From assembly GCA_023954015.1 (NCBI GenBank), contig JAMLIS010000004.1:62001-126000 (forward strand): 64,000 bases of DNA, given 5' to 3'. The stretch is from Burkholderiaceae bacterium (GTDB lineage: Bacteria; Pseudomonadota; Gammaproteobacteria; Burkholderiales; Burkholderiaceae_E). The notes below the pieces were generated by a model, which did not search any database, was not told the DNA's origin, and saw nothing but the letters and a program-made list of their open reading frames with translations. Of the stretch, positions 7,398-16,569 are shown in pieces (within the stretch, counting starts at the first letter, position 1; every line of letters starts with the position of its first letter). Position numbers and translations under genes: made by a program.

Positions 7398-10268
7398 GTG
7401 GGCCGCCGACGGGAGAGCGAGATTCAGGACACCGCCATCGAGCGGGGCGAGGTCCCGCGCCTGGAGTCGTATGCACTCGTCGCCGCGACAGTCGCGGTTC
7501 TCGCGGGCGCATTCGGCGCGAGCGTAGCGTATTTCGACGGCACCCGATTCGCCGTCCTCGCGGGCTCGGCGTGCGTGATCGCCGCCATCGCCGGCGCGAC
7601 CGGCGTCGTCGCGTTGCGCGTGGCGCGCCGCCGGCGCGCAGCCCGGGACCGGCAGGACGCCGAAGCCTCTTCGCTGTGGATCGCACGACAGGACGGCATC
7701 GAGCGACTCGCCGGGCTGGGCTCGTGGACGCACGACCTGCGCGCCAACACGCTGCACTGGAGCGAAGGAGCGTTCCGGCTGTTCGGACTCGATCCGTCCG
7801 CCGGCGTTCCCGACCCCAAGACGCTGCTCGCGCACATCCATCCGAACGACCAGGAGCGCTGGCGCGACGCCCATCGACGGGCGATGAAGGCCGGTGGCGA
7901 GGTGCGCGTCGACTTCCGCTGGATGCGCCCGAGCCGCGACGTCGTCTGGGTGCGCAGCCTCGGCCAGGCCGAGCACGACGGCCACGGCGAGGTCGTGCGC
8001 ATGGCGGGCATCGTCCAGGACATCACCGGCATGCGCTCGATGCAGCAGCAGCTGGCGACGAGCGAAGCGAAGTTTCGCGACCTCACGCACCTGAGTTCCG
8101 ACTGGATCTGGGAAACGGACGCGCAGCATCGCGTGTCGTTCCTGTCCGACTCCTTCGCCGCGGTGGTCGGCAACCTTGCACGCTCGACGATCGGGCGGCG
8201 CCGCTGGGAGATGCCCGAAAGCGACTTCCTGTCCCCCGACTGGGACACGCACCGCGCGATCTGCGAAGCGCACAAGCCCTTCGAGAATTTCGAATACAGC
8301 CAGATCGATCCGCAGGGCAACGTGCATCACCTGTCGCTCAGCGGACATCCGGTGTACGACGAGGGCGGCCAGTTCGCCGGGTACCGCGGCGTCGGCCGCG
8401 ACATCACGCGCGAGAAGCAGCAGCGCATCCTGCTCGAGCTCGAAGGCGACATCGCCGCGATCATGCGCGAGCAGACCGAGCCGCAGCGCGTGGTCACGGC
8501 GATCCTGATCACCGTCTGCGGCAAGCTCGGATGGATCGGCGGCGTGCACCTCGTTCGCTCGGGGCACGGTTTGCGCGCACGCGAGCGCTGGGGCTACCCG
8601 GCATTCACGCACGCGATCGCCGCGCTGCCCGAGGAGATCCCGCTCGACGACGGCAGCATCGAGGACGAATGCTGGCGCGAGGCGCGAGACGCGTGGATCG
8701 CCGACCTCGCGCTGCACCCGTCGTTCGCCGCGCGCTACCGCACGCGCACGCTGGGCGCGCAGGCCGCCTTCGTCACCGTCCTGCGCAACGAGCACGGTCG
8801 TCCGCAGAGCCTGCTGCTGTTTCTCGCCCCGGTGGCGTTCCGCGGCGAAAGCTTCCTGCGCGAAGCGGCCGAAACGATCTCGCGCACGCTGTCGCTGTAC
8901 CTGCAACGCAAGGCGGCCGAGCGACGGCTCACCTACGCATCGCTGCACGACGCGCTCACCGGCCTGCCCAACCGCGCGCACCTGCTGCAACAGCTCGACG
9001 AGCGGCTGCGGGCCGGCGACAGCGCGGCGCTGCTCTACGTCGACCTCGATCGCTACAAGCTGATCAACGACACGCTCGGTCACAGCGCCGGCGACAAGGC
9101 GCTGATCGAGGTCGCGCGCCGCCTGAACGAAGCGGTCGGCGCGCACCACGTGGTCGGACGCATGGGCGGCGACGAATTCGTCGCGCTGATCTCCCCGGCC
9201 GGAACGCGCGACGAAACCGAGGCGCTGGCGCGCGGCATTCTCGCCTCGATCGAGCGCCCGCTCGTGCTGTCGAACCGCGCCTATTTCCTGTCGGCGAGCA
9301 TCGGCGTCGCCTTCGCCCCGGACGACGCGGGCGACGCGCAGTCGCTGATCCGGTGCGCCGATGCCGCGATGTACCAGGCGAAGTCGGCCGGACGCAACGA
9401 CGTCCAGTTCTTCGCCGGCGGCATCTCCGACGGGCGCGCCGAACAGCTGCAACTCGTCGCCGAGCTGCCGCAGGCGATCCAGCGCGGCGAACTCGACCTG
9501 CACTACCAGCCGATCATGAACATCGGCGAACGGCGCGTCGTCGGCTTCGAGGGGCTGCTGCGCTGGCGCCATCCGGTGCGCGGCCTGCTGATGCCCGATC
9601 GGTTCCTGCCGGCAGCCGAGCAGAGCAACGCGGTGCGGGAACTCGGCATGTGGACGATCCGCCGCGCGCTCGACGATCGCGTGCGACTGGGCCTGGACCG
9701 GTATCCGGAAGTCGCGGTCTCGGTGAACGTGTCTGCGCGCCAGTTTGCGGAAGACGGATTCCTCACGACGCTGAACGAGTCGCTGCTCGAGCGACGCTTC
9801 CCGCCGCGCCTGTTGCGCCTGGAATTGACCGAAAGCGCGTTCATCGAGAACGCCGAGCGGACCGTGACGCTGATCGGCGAGCTGCGCCGCCTCGGCGTGC
9901 GCGTGATCATCGACAATTTCGGCACCGGCTACGCCTCGTTGTCGTACCTGAAGAACCTGCCCGTCGACGGCCTGAAAATCGACCGCGCGTTCGTCGAGAA
10001 CCTCCCCGAGGATCGCGGCAACGCCGCCATCGTCCAGGCGATCGCCACCATGGCGGCAAAGCTCGGCATGCAGGCGATGGTCGAAGGCGTCGAGACGGCC
10101 GCGGAGCTGCGCGAACTGCGTGCGCTCGATTGCGACCAGGTGCAGGGGTCGCTGATCTGCGACCCCGTTCCCTTCGCCGAGCTCGCCGAGTTCCTCGAGT
10201 CGCTGCCCACGCTGCGCCGAATGCATCTCGTGCACGACGCGGGCTCGATCGAAACGCGCGAGGCCTAG
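7398..10268 (+). CDS. Membrane-anchored PAS-PAS-GAF-GGDEF-EAL signalling protein
   Basis: The 956-residue protein should make or break cyclic di-GMP. After two membrane helices (about residues 24-75) come two PAS domains (about 95-215 and 220-340), a GAF-like domain (345-510), GGDEF (about 520-680) and EAL (690-950). The cyclase active site GGDEF (590-594) is intact, but the product-inhibition RxxD site just upstream is absent. The phosphodiesterase domain is degenerate: the EAL motif reads EGL (718) and the metal-binding DDFG reads DNFG (839). The net activity may lean to synthesis or to an EAL that senses rather than cleaves; this is inference. GTG 7398 is the furthest start and its ribosome site is weak, so the N-terminus is uncertain. 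Confidence 0.88.
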   Translation: MGRRRESEIQDTAIERGEVPRLESYALVAATVAVLAGAFGASVAYFDGTRFAVLAGSACVIAAIAGATGVVALRVARRRRAARDRQDAEASSLWIARQDGIERLAGLGSWTHDLRANTLHWSEGAFRLFGLDPSAGVPDPKTLLAHIHPNDQERWRDAHRRAMKAGGEVRVDFRWMRPSRDVVWVRSLGQAEHDGHGEVVRMAGIVQDITGMRSMQQQLATSEAKFRDLTHLSSDWIWETDAQHRVSFLSDSFAAVVGNLARSTIGRRRWEMPESDFLSPDWDTHRAICEAHKPFENFEYSQIDPQGNVHHLSLSGHPVYDEGGQFAGYRGVGRDITREKQQRILLELEGDIAAIMREQTEPQRVVTAILITVCGKLGWIGGVHLVRSGHGLRARERWGYPAFTHAIAALPEEIPLDDGSIEDECWREARDAWIADLALHPSFAARYRTRTLGAQAAFVTVLRNEHGRPQSLLLFLAPVAFRGESFLREAAETISRTLSLYLQRKAAERRLTYASLHDALTGLPNRAHLLQQLDERLRAGDSAALLYVDLDRYKLINDTLGHSAGDKALIEVARRLNEAVGAHHVVGRMGGDEFVALISPAGTRDETEALARGILASIERPLVLSNRAYFLSASIGVAFAPDDAGDAQSLIRCADAAMYQAKSAGRNDVQFFAGGISDGRAEQLQLVAELPQAIQRGELDLHYQPIMNIGERRVVGFEGLLRWRHPVRGLLMPDRFLPAAEQSNAVRELGMWTIRRALDDRVRLGLDRYPEVAVSVNVSARQFAEDGFLTTLNESLLERRFPPRLLRLELTESAFIENAERTVTLIGELRRLGVRVIIDNFGTGYASLSYLKNLPVDGLKIDRAFVENLPEDRGNAAIVQAIATMAAKLGMQAMVEGVETAAELRELRALDCDQVQGSLICDPVPFAELAEFLESLPTLRRMHLVHDAGSIETREA

Positions 10269-10290
10269 TCGAAGTACTCCGCGCGGGCGA

Positions 10291-10950
10291 TCAGGAGTCG
10301 AGCGCGAGCACCGACGAGACGAGACCGACGCCGTAGTCGATCAGCGGCATCAGCAGGCCGCCGAGCGCACCGGTGGCCAGCAACGCGAGCAGCACGAACA
10401 CGCCCCATGGCTCGACGCGCGAGTAGGCGTTGGCGAGCGGCTCCGGCAACAGGCTGGCGACGATGCGACCGCCGTCGAGCGGCGGGATCGGAACGAGATT
10501 GAGCACCGCGAGCGCCAGGTTGACGAGCACGCCGGCCACCGCCATGCGGAAGAAGAACTCGCTCTCGGAACCGCCGACGAGCAGCAGCTTGATCAGCATT
10601 CCCCAGCCGAAGGCCATCACGATGTTCGCGCCAGGGCCGGCAGCGGCGACGATTCCCATGTCGCGCCGGGGAGAACGCAGGTTCGACTGGACCACCGGAA
10701 CCGGTTTCGCCCAGCCGAAGAGCAGCACCCCGCCCATCGCCTTGCTCGCGAGCAGGATCAGCGCAGGCACCAGCAGCGTGCCGACCGGATCGATGTGCCG
10801 CAACGGATTGATCGTCATGCGCCCGAGCTGCTGGGCGGTGCGGTCGCCGAGCCGCGCGGCGACGAAGGCATGAGCCGCTTCGTGCAGCGTGATGGCGAGG
10901 ATCGCAGGGATCGCGTACACCGCCACCAGCTGCGGCAGGCTCGGTTCCAT
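10291..10950 (-). CDS. Site-2 protease family membrane metalloprotease (M50)
   Basis: A 219-residue polytopic membrane protein with the zinc motif HEAAH (about residues 23-27) in the first helix and the second-ligand motif NLVPIPPLDGGR (about 168-179), both diagnostic of the M50B group. It has no PDZ or CBS domain, so it belongs to the minimal form; its substrate is unknown. It is convergent with the GGDEF/EAL gene, 22 bases apart, and follows yciO by 54 bases on the same strand. Confidence 0.9.
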   Translation of the reverse strand: MEPSLPQLVAVYAIPAILAITLHEAAHAFVAARLGDRTAQQLGRMTINPLRHIDPVGTLLVPALILLASKAMGGVLLFGWAKPVPVVQSNLRSPRRDMGIVAAAGPGANIVMAFGWGMLIKLLLVGGSESEFFFRMAVAGVLVNLALAVLNLVPIPPLDGGRIVASLLPEPLANAYSRVEPWGVFVLLALLATGALGGLLMPLIDYGVGLVSSVLALDS

Positions 10951-11004
10951 GTCGGCGATTGTAGCAGCGGCCCGACCTGCGCCCGCCGCCGTCGCACCGG
11001 CCGG

Positions 11005-11652
11005 CTAGCGCAGCGTCGAGGCGGCCGATCGCGTCATTCCCGCGACGATGTCGCCGCGCCCGACGCGAACGACCATCGGTGCCTCGCCGGTGAGATCGAC
11101 GACCGTCGTCGGTTCGAAGCCCTGGCCGCCGCCGTCGATGACGAGCTCCACCCGGCCGCGCAGCCGCTCGACGACCTCGTCGGCCTCGTGCAGCGGATCT
11201 TCCTCGCCGGCAAGGACGAGGCTCGAGCACAGCACCGGTTCGCCGTGCGCTTCGAGCACTGCCTGCGCGATCGGCGAGTCGGGCACCCGAAGCCCGATCG
11301 TCTTGCGCGACGGATGCCAAAGGCGCCGGGGCACCTCGCGTGTCGCGTCGAGCACGAACGTGTAGGGACCGGGCGTCCACTCCCGCAGAAAGCGGTACTG
11401 CGAGTTGTCGACGCGCGCGTAGGTGGACAGTTCGGAGAGATCGCGGCACATCAGGGTCAGCAGGTGCCGCTCGTCGAGCCCGCGAATGGCGCGCAGGCGT
11501 TCGACCGCTTCGCGATTGCCGAGGCGGCAGGCGAGCACGTAGCACGCGTCGGTGGGCATCGCGACGATTCCCCCGGCGCGCAACGCTTCGGCAGCGCGAG
11601 CCGTGAGCCGTCGCTGCGGATTCACGGGGTGGATTTCGAGGCGCAGCGTCAT
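11005..11652 (-). CDS. yciO: YciO-type Sua5/YrdC family protein
   Basis: The 215-residue protein has the YrdC fold that binds double-stranded RNA or nucleotides and, in relatives, makes threonylcarbamoyl-AMP for tRNA modification. Segments such as MPTDACYVLACRLG, LTLMCRDLSELSTYA, RKTIGLRVPDSPIAQA and PTTVVDLT match YciO more closely than TsaC, so its enzymatic activity is uncertain. The start ATG 11652 overlaps the rnm stop by 4 bases (ATGA). The same rnm-yciO pair occurs in E. coli. Confidence 0.88.
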   Translation of the reverse strand: MTLRLEIHPVNPQRRLTARAAEALRAGGIVAMPTDACYVLACRLGNREAVERLRAIRGLDERHLLTLMCRDLSELSTYARVDNSQYRFLREWTPGPYTFVLDATREVPRRLWHPSRKTIGLRVPDSPIAQAVLEAHGEPVLCSSLVLAGEEDPLHEADEVVERLRGRVELVIDGGGQGFEPTTVVDLTGEAPMVVRVGRGDIVAGMTRSAASTLR

Positions 11653-12566
11653 CCGCCGATCGCGCTCGCAACCTGCGCCGCGCGTTCGCAGTCGGCCTCG
11701 GGCCAGTCGTGCCAGACCGGAACGAGACCGTCGGGCAGCGCGGGCAACTGGCCGAACTCGACCCGATTCTCGCCGGGACCGTGAAAATCGGAGCCGCGCG
11801 AAGCGAGCAACCGGAATCGCGATGCGATCGCCGCGAAGCGACGCTGCTCGTCGCGCGCATGGGAACCGCAAACGACCTCGATCGCCGTGCCGCCGCACGC
11901 CCGAAACTCGTCGATCAGCGTCTCGAGCGCGGCTGCGTCGAGCCGGTACCGCGCGGGATGCGCGAGCGCGGCCACGCCCCCTGCGTCCAGGATCCAGTCG
12001 AGCGCATCCCCGAGCGAAGCCCATCGATGCGGAACGAAACCGGGCTTGCCTTCGACGAGAAAATTCCGGAAGACCTCGCGTACGTCGGCGCAGACGCCCT
12101 GCTCGACGAGGAAACGGGCGAAATGCGTGCGCCCGACGAGCGCGGGGTTCGACGCATGGCGCAGCGCGCCTTCGAAGGCACCGGCGACGCCGGCACGGGC
12201 AAGTTCGCGCGCCATCGCGCGGGCGCGTTCGTCGCGGCCGCTGCGCGTGGCGGCCAGGCCGCGAACGAGTGCAGGCGCGTCCGGCTCGACGCGAAGGCCG
12301 ACGACGTGGACCGTCTCGCCGCCCCAGCTCACCGACACCTCGACCCCGCAGACGAAGGCGATACCCAGCCGCTGCGCCTCGTCGCGCGCCTCGGCCGTTC
12401 CGCCGAGATGGTCGTGATCGGTGAGCGAGAACAGGCGCACGCCGGCCGCGTGCGCGCGGCGAACCACTTCGGCAGGGGTGAGCGTACCGTCGGAGACGCA
12501 GGAGTGACTGTGCAGGTCGGCGTCGAAATGCGGCAGTGGCGCGGCGGTTGCGCGGCCGTGCGTCAA
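11649..12566 (-). CDS. rnm: PHP-domain phosphoesterase RNase AM / nucleoside bisphosphatase
   Basis: The 305-residue protein has the PHP metal motifs DLHSHSCVSDG (about residue 17), TDHDHLGG (about 49), a central ALAHPARY and a late GSDFHGPG. Characterised relatives (YciV/RNase AM) remove nucleotides from RNA 5' ends and hydrolyse 3',5'-nucleoside bisphosphates. The start appears to be TTG 12566, overlapping the stop of the upstream hydrolase gene as TTGA, so translation is probably coupled. Confidence 0.87.
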   Translation of the reverse strand: MTHGRATAAPLPHFDADLHSHSCVSDGTLTPAEVVRRAHAAGVRLFSLTDHDHLGGTAEARDEAQRLGIAFVCGVEVSVSWGGETVHVVGLRVEPDAPALVRGLAATRSGRDERARAMARELARAGVAGAFEGALRHASNPALVGRTHFARFLVEQGVCADVREVFRNFLVEGKPGFVPHRWASLGDALDWILDAGGVAALAHPARYRLDAAALETLIDEFRACGGTAIEVVCGSHARDEQRRFAAIASRFRLLASRGSDFHGPGENRVEFGQLPALPDGLVPVWHDWPEADCERAAQVASAIGG

Positions 12567-13474
12567 GCGAAGAACTCCTCGATCAGCCGGGCGACTTCGT
12601 CCGGGCGATCATGGTGGAGCATATGGCCGGCATCGGCAACCTCGACCCTGCGCAGCGAACGGATCGCGCGCAGCCGCTCCTCGTAGTCGGGCTGCTGCGC
12701 GAAGGCGCTGCGTTCGTCGACGATCGCTGCCGTGACGAGCAGCACGTCGGCACGAACCTCGCGCCAGCACGCGAGCGTCTCGTCGACGCGGTAGAGGATC
12801 GGCGACGGAAGCCGGTGCGCCGGATCGCCGAGCAGTTCGAATCGCCCGTCCTCCTTCTCGCGCGACCAGTGCAGCGCGAGGAACGCGGCCCGGTCGGCAG
12901 GCAGTCGCGGATCGTTGCGCATCAGCCGCTCGACAACTGCCTGCCGCGACGGGTAGTCGCGCATCGCGGCGCCGGTGGCGAGCGCATCGAGCCAGCGCGC
13001 ATAGCGGCCGGGGGCCTGCGATGGCTGGGTCGCGGCAAGTCCGAGCCCGTCGAGGTTCACCAGCCGGCGCACACGTTCCGGTCGCACGCCGGCATAGAGC
13101 AGCGCGACATTGCCGCCCATGCTGTGGCCGACGAGGTCGACCGCCTGCGCCGGCGCGAAGCGCTGCAGCAGCGCATCGAGGTCGCCCAGGTAGTCGGGGA
13201 ACCAGTAGGTATCGGCGTCGGGACGTTGCGTTTCGCCGAACCCGCGCCAGTCGGGCGCAAGCACGCGCCAATGCGAAGGCAGCCGGTCGACGACGAACTG
13301 GAACGAGGCGGCAACGTCCATCCAGCCGTGCAGCAGGAAGACGGTCGGCGCGTCGCCGGACACGCGCTGCGGCTCCCAGCAGCGAAGGTGGTAGCGCAGG
13401 CCGCGCACGACCGGGAAAATCGAACGACTGTCGCGTTGCGGGCGATACGCTCCGGCGGCGGCGGAACTCGGCAC
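12563..13474 (-). CDS. Alpha/beta-fold hydrolase
   Basis: The 303-residue protein has an oxyanion-hole HGWMD motif (about residue 47), the nucleophile elbow GHSMGGN (Ser about 113), and a late catalytic His in DAGHMLHHDRP. Family members are esterases, lipases or dehalogenases; the substrate cannot be read. GTG 13474 is preferred because GGAG lies 8 bases upstream; GTG 13483 touches the GGAG. It heads the hydrolase-rnm-yciO operon and is divergent, 54 bases away, from the acyl-CoA synthetase. Confidence 0.85.
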   Translation of the reverse strand: MPSSAAAGAYRPQRDSRSIFPVVRGLRYHLRCWEPQRVSGDAPTVFLLHGWMDVAASFQFVVDRLPSHWRVLAPDWRGFGETQRPDADTYWFPDYLGDLDALLQRFAPAQAVDLVGHSMGGNVALLYAGVRPERVRRLVNLDGLGLAATQPSQAPGRYARWLDALATGAAMRDYPSRQAVVERLMRNDPRLPADRAAFLALHWSREKEDGRFELLGDPAHRLPSPILYRVDETLACWREVRADVLLVTAAIVDERSAFAQQPDYEERLRAIRSLRRVEVADAGHMLHHDRPDEVARLIEEFFA

Positions 13475-13528
13475 AATGATCACTCCTGCGGGCTCGGCCC
13501 GAACGGGCAGAAGAATACGGAGACAGGC

Positions 13529-15208
13529 ATGAGAGCCGGATTGCGCGACGACTACGAGGCGTTGTACTCGCAGTTCCGCTGGCACGTTCCCGAGCGCTTC
13601 AACATCGCCGAGGCCTGCTGCACGCGCTGGGCGCGTGACGCGCGTCGCACGGCGCTCATCGTAGATCATGGCGACGGGCGCATCGAACGCGTGGCCTACC
13701 GCCGCCTGCAGCAAGACGCAAACCGACTGGCCAACGCGTTGCGCGCGCTCGGTGCACAGCGCGGCGAGCGCATCGCGATCGTGCTGCCGCAGTGCCCCGA
13801 GACGGTGGTCTCGCACGTGGCGATCCACTCGCTGGGCGCGATCGCCATGCCGCTGTCGATGCTCTTCGGCCCCGAGGCGCTGCGCTATCGGCTCGACAAC
13901 AGCGAGGCATCGATCGCGATCGTCGCCGCGACGCAGCTCGAAGCGCTGCGCGACGCGCGCGGCGGCGCCTTGCGCCACCTGGTCGTCGTCGACAAAGGCG
14001 ACGCGCCGACGGCGCTCGGCCCCGGCGAGCATGCCTGGTCGTCGCTGCTCGGCGCGGCCAGCGACCGCTTCGACGCCGTCGGTACGAACGCCGACGATCC
14101 CGCGGTGCTCATCTACACGAGCGGCACGACCGGTCCGCCGAAGGGCGCGCTGATCGCGCATCGCACGCTGATCGGCAACCTCAGCGGCTTCGTCGCGTCG
14201 CAGAACTGGTTTCCGCATCCGCGCGACGTCTTCTGGTCGCCGGCCGACTGGGCGTGGACCGGCGGGCTGATGGACGCACTGCTGCCGACGCTGTATTTCG
14301 GCCGCCCGATCGTCGCGCACGCGGGCCGCTTCGATCCGGCGAGCGCCTACGCGATGCTCGAGCGGCACCGCGTGACGAACGCTTTCCTGTTTCCTACCGC
14401 GTTGAAGATGCTGATGAAGCACGATCCCGAGCCACGCAAGCGCCACCGGCTCGCGTTGCGCGCGATCATGAGCGGAGGCGAGGCGGTGGGCGACACGCTG
14501 TTCGACTGGTGCCGCGACTCGCTGGGAATCACCGTCAACGAGATCTTCGGGCAGACCGAGGCGAACTACGTCGTCGGCAACTCGTCGCTGCGCTGGCCGG
14601 CGCGACCCGGCTCGATCGGACGCGCCTACCCCGGACATCGCATCGCGATTCTCGACGACGACGGCAAGGAGTTGCCGCCCGGGCAACTCGGCGAGATCGC
14701 GGTGGGCCGCTTCGACCGCCACGGCGATCCCGACCCGGTCGTCTTCCTCGGTTACTGGCGCAACGACGAAGCCGCCCGAAGCAGGTATACCGGCCAGTGG
14801 CTGCGCACCGGAGATCTCGCCGCCGCGGATCCCGACGGCTATCTATGGTACGGCGGGCGCGCCGACGACATGTTCAAGGCGGCCGGCTACCGGATCGGCC
14901 CGAGCGAGATCGAGAACTGCCTGGTTCGGCACCCGGCAGTGGCCAACGCGGCGGTCGTGCCGAAACCGGACGCCGAACGCGGCAACCTCGTCAAGGCCTA
15001 CGTGGTGCTCGCTGCGGGCGAGCATCCCAGCGACGAACTGGTCGAGGCGCTGCAATTGCACGTGCGCGGCAAGCTCGCCCCCTACGAGTACCCGAAGGAG
15101 ATCGAGTTCGTCGACGCGCTTCCGATGACCACCACCGGCAAGGTGCAGCGCGCGGTGCTGCGCCGGCGGGAGCAGGCGCGCGCGCAGGGCGAACGCCGCT
15201 CGCCCTAA
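13529..15208 (+). CDS. AMP-forming acyl-CoA synthetase
   Basis: This 559-residue adenylate-forming enzyme should activate a carboxylic acid to its CoA thioester. The P-loop-like YTSGTTGPPKGALIAH lies near residue 194, the adenylate motif IFGQTEANYVVG near 339, the hinge TGDLAAADPDGYLWYGGRADD near 430, and the catalytic lysine in TTTGKVQR near the C-terminus. Overall it resembles the medium-chain/acetyl-CoA synthetase-like branch; chain length is not readable. ATG 13529 has GGAGA upstream. Its stop overlaps that of the convergent dctM gene by 4 bases. Confidence 0.9.
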   Translation: MRAGLRDDYEALYSQFRWHVPERFNIAEACCTRWARDARRTALIVDHGDGRIERVAYRRLQQDANRLANALRALGAQRGERIAIVLPQCPETVVSHVAIHSLGAIAMPLSMLFGPEALRYRLDNSEASIAIVAATQLEALRDARGGALRHLVVVDKGDAPTALGPGEHAWSSLLGAASDRFDAVGTNADDPAVLIYTSGTTGPPKGALIAHRTLIGNLSGFVASQNWFPHPRDVFWSPADWAWTGGLMDALLPTLYFGRPIVAHAGRFDPASAYAMLERHRVTNAFLFPTALKMLMKHDPEPRKRHRLALRAIMSGGEAVGDTLFDWCRDSLGITVNEIFGQTEANYVVGNSSLRWPARPGSIGRAYPGHRIAILDDDGKELPPGQLGEIAVGRFDRHGDPDPVVFLGYWRNDEAARSRYTGQWLRTGDLAAADPDGYLWYGGRADDMFKAAGYRIGPSEIENCLVRHPAVANAAVVPKPDAERGNLVKAYVVLAAGEHPSDELVEALQLHVRGKLAPYEYPKEIEFVDALPMTTTGKVQRAVLRRREQARAQGERRSP

Positions 15209-16566
15209 TACAGCAGCCCCGGCAGCCACAGAACGATCTGCGGAAAGACGATGCACAGCGCCAGGCCCAACACCTGCAGCAGCAGGAACGGGATCGCCGC
15301 GCGGAAGATCATCGCCATCGAGATCTGCGGCGGCGCGACGCTCTTCAGGTAGAAAAGCGAATAGCCGAAGGGCGGGCTGAGGAAGGCCATCTGCATGTTG
15401 ACCATGAAGATGACGCCGTACCACAGACCGACCTTGTCCGACGGAACGCCGGGCAGCCCGAACAGGCCGTCGAAGGCCAGGCTCGCCATGATCGGCAGGA
15501 AGATCGGCACCGTCAGCAGCAGGATGCCGACCCAGTCGAGGAACATGCCTAGCGCGACCAGGATCCCCATCATCAGCAGCAGGATGCCGTAGGGCGGCAG
15601 GCCCGTGCCGAGGATCGAGTCGGCGACGAAGGTCTGGCCGCCCTTGACGATGAAGAAACCGACGAACATCGTCGCGCCGAAGAAGATCCACATCACCATC
15701 GCCGTGGCCTTCAGCGTGGCCAGCGCCGCGTCCTGGACCGCTCGCCAGTTCAGGCGCCGGTGCAGCGCACTGACGAACAGAGCGCCGAACGTGCCGATGC
15801 CGGCGGCCTCCACCGGCGTGGCGATGCCGAAGAAGATCACGCCGAGCACGAGCACGATCAGCAACACCGGCGTGATCGTCGAGCGCAGCAGCCGCAGCTT
15901 CTCGCGCATGCCCACGCGCTCTTCGGGCGCGAGCGCCGGGCCGAGCGCCGGGTTCAGGTAGCAGCGCAGCGTGATGTAGCCGACGTACAGGCCGGAGAGC
16001 AGAAACCCGGGGAAGACCGAACCGGCGAGCAGTTCGCCCAGCGACTGCTGGGCGACGACCGCATAGACGATCGCCATCACCGACGGCGGAATGAGGATGC
16101 CGAGCGTGCCGCCGGACAGCAGCGCGCCGCACGCCAGCTTCGGATCGTAGTTCTTCCGCAGCATCGCCGGCAGCGCGATCATGCCCATCGTGATCTCGGT
16201 GGCGCCGACCACGCCGACCATCGCGGCGAGCGCCGTGCACGAGACGACGGTGGCAGAAGCAAGTCCGCCCTTGATGCCGCCCAGCCACTTGTAGACCACC
16301 TCGAACAACTCCTCGATGATGCCCGCCTTCTCGAGCATCGCCGCCATGAAGATGAACAGCGGCACCGCCGAGAGCTGGTAGTCGGTCATGAACGGGAACA
16401 CGCGCGAGGGCAGCATGTTCAGGATCTGCGACGTGCCGAACACGTAGAGGAAGATGACCGCCAGGCTGCCGGTGCAGAAGGCCATCGGCAGGCCGAGCAG
16501 CAGCAGCGTGCCCAGCGAGACGAACAGCAGCAGGCTGAGCCATTCGATGCTCAGTTCGAGTCCCAT
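15205..16566 (-). CDS. dctM: TRAP transporter large permease DctM
   Basis: The 453-residue inner membrane protein, with about 12 hydrophobic helices, is the sodium-coupled channel subunit of a tripartite periplasmic transporter. Typical segments are PLFIFMAAMLEKAGI near residue 68, GGTLGILIPPSVM near 152 and TPVEAAGIGTFGALF near 246. It starts at ATG 16566, 3 bases after the dctQ stop. Confidence 0.94.
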   Translation of the reverse strand: MGLELSIEWLSLLLFVSLGTLLLLGLPMAFCTGSLAVIFLYVFGTSQILNMLPSRVFPFMTDYQLSAVPLFIFMAAMLEKAGIIEELFEVVYKWLGGIKGGLASATVVSCTALAAMVGVVGATEITMGMIALPAMLRKNYDPKLACGALLSGGTLGILIPPSVMAIVYAVVAQQSLGELLAGSVFPGFLLSGLYVGYITLRCYLNPALGPALAPEERVGMREKLRLLRSTITPVLLIVLVLGVIFFGIATPVEAAGIGTFGALFVSALHRRLNWRAVQDAALATLKATAMVMWIFFGATMFVGFFIVKGGQTFVADSILGTGLPPYGILLLMMGILVALGMFLDWVGILLLTVPIFLPIMASLAFDGLFGLPGVPSDKVGLWYGVIFMVNMQMAFLSPPFGYSLFYLKSVAPPQISMAMIFRAAIPFLLLQVLGLALCIVFPQIVLWLPGLLY

Positions 16567-16569
16567 TGC

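Noticed and set aside
7371..10336. Very long open frames on both strands overlapping the GGDEF/EAL gene (over 950 codons)
   Set aside because: They have no recognisable domain and are Arg/Ala/Pro-rich; in DNA this GC-rich such frames arise as shadows of the real gene.
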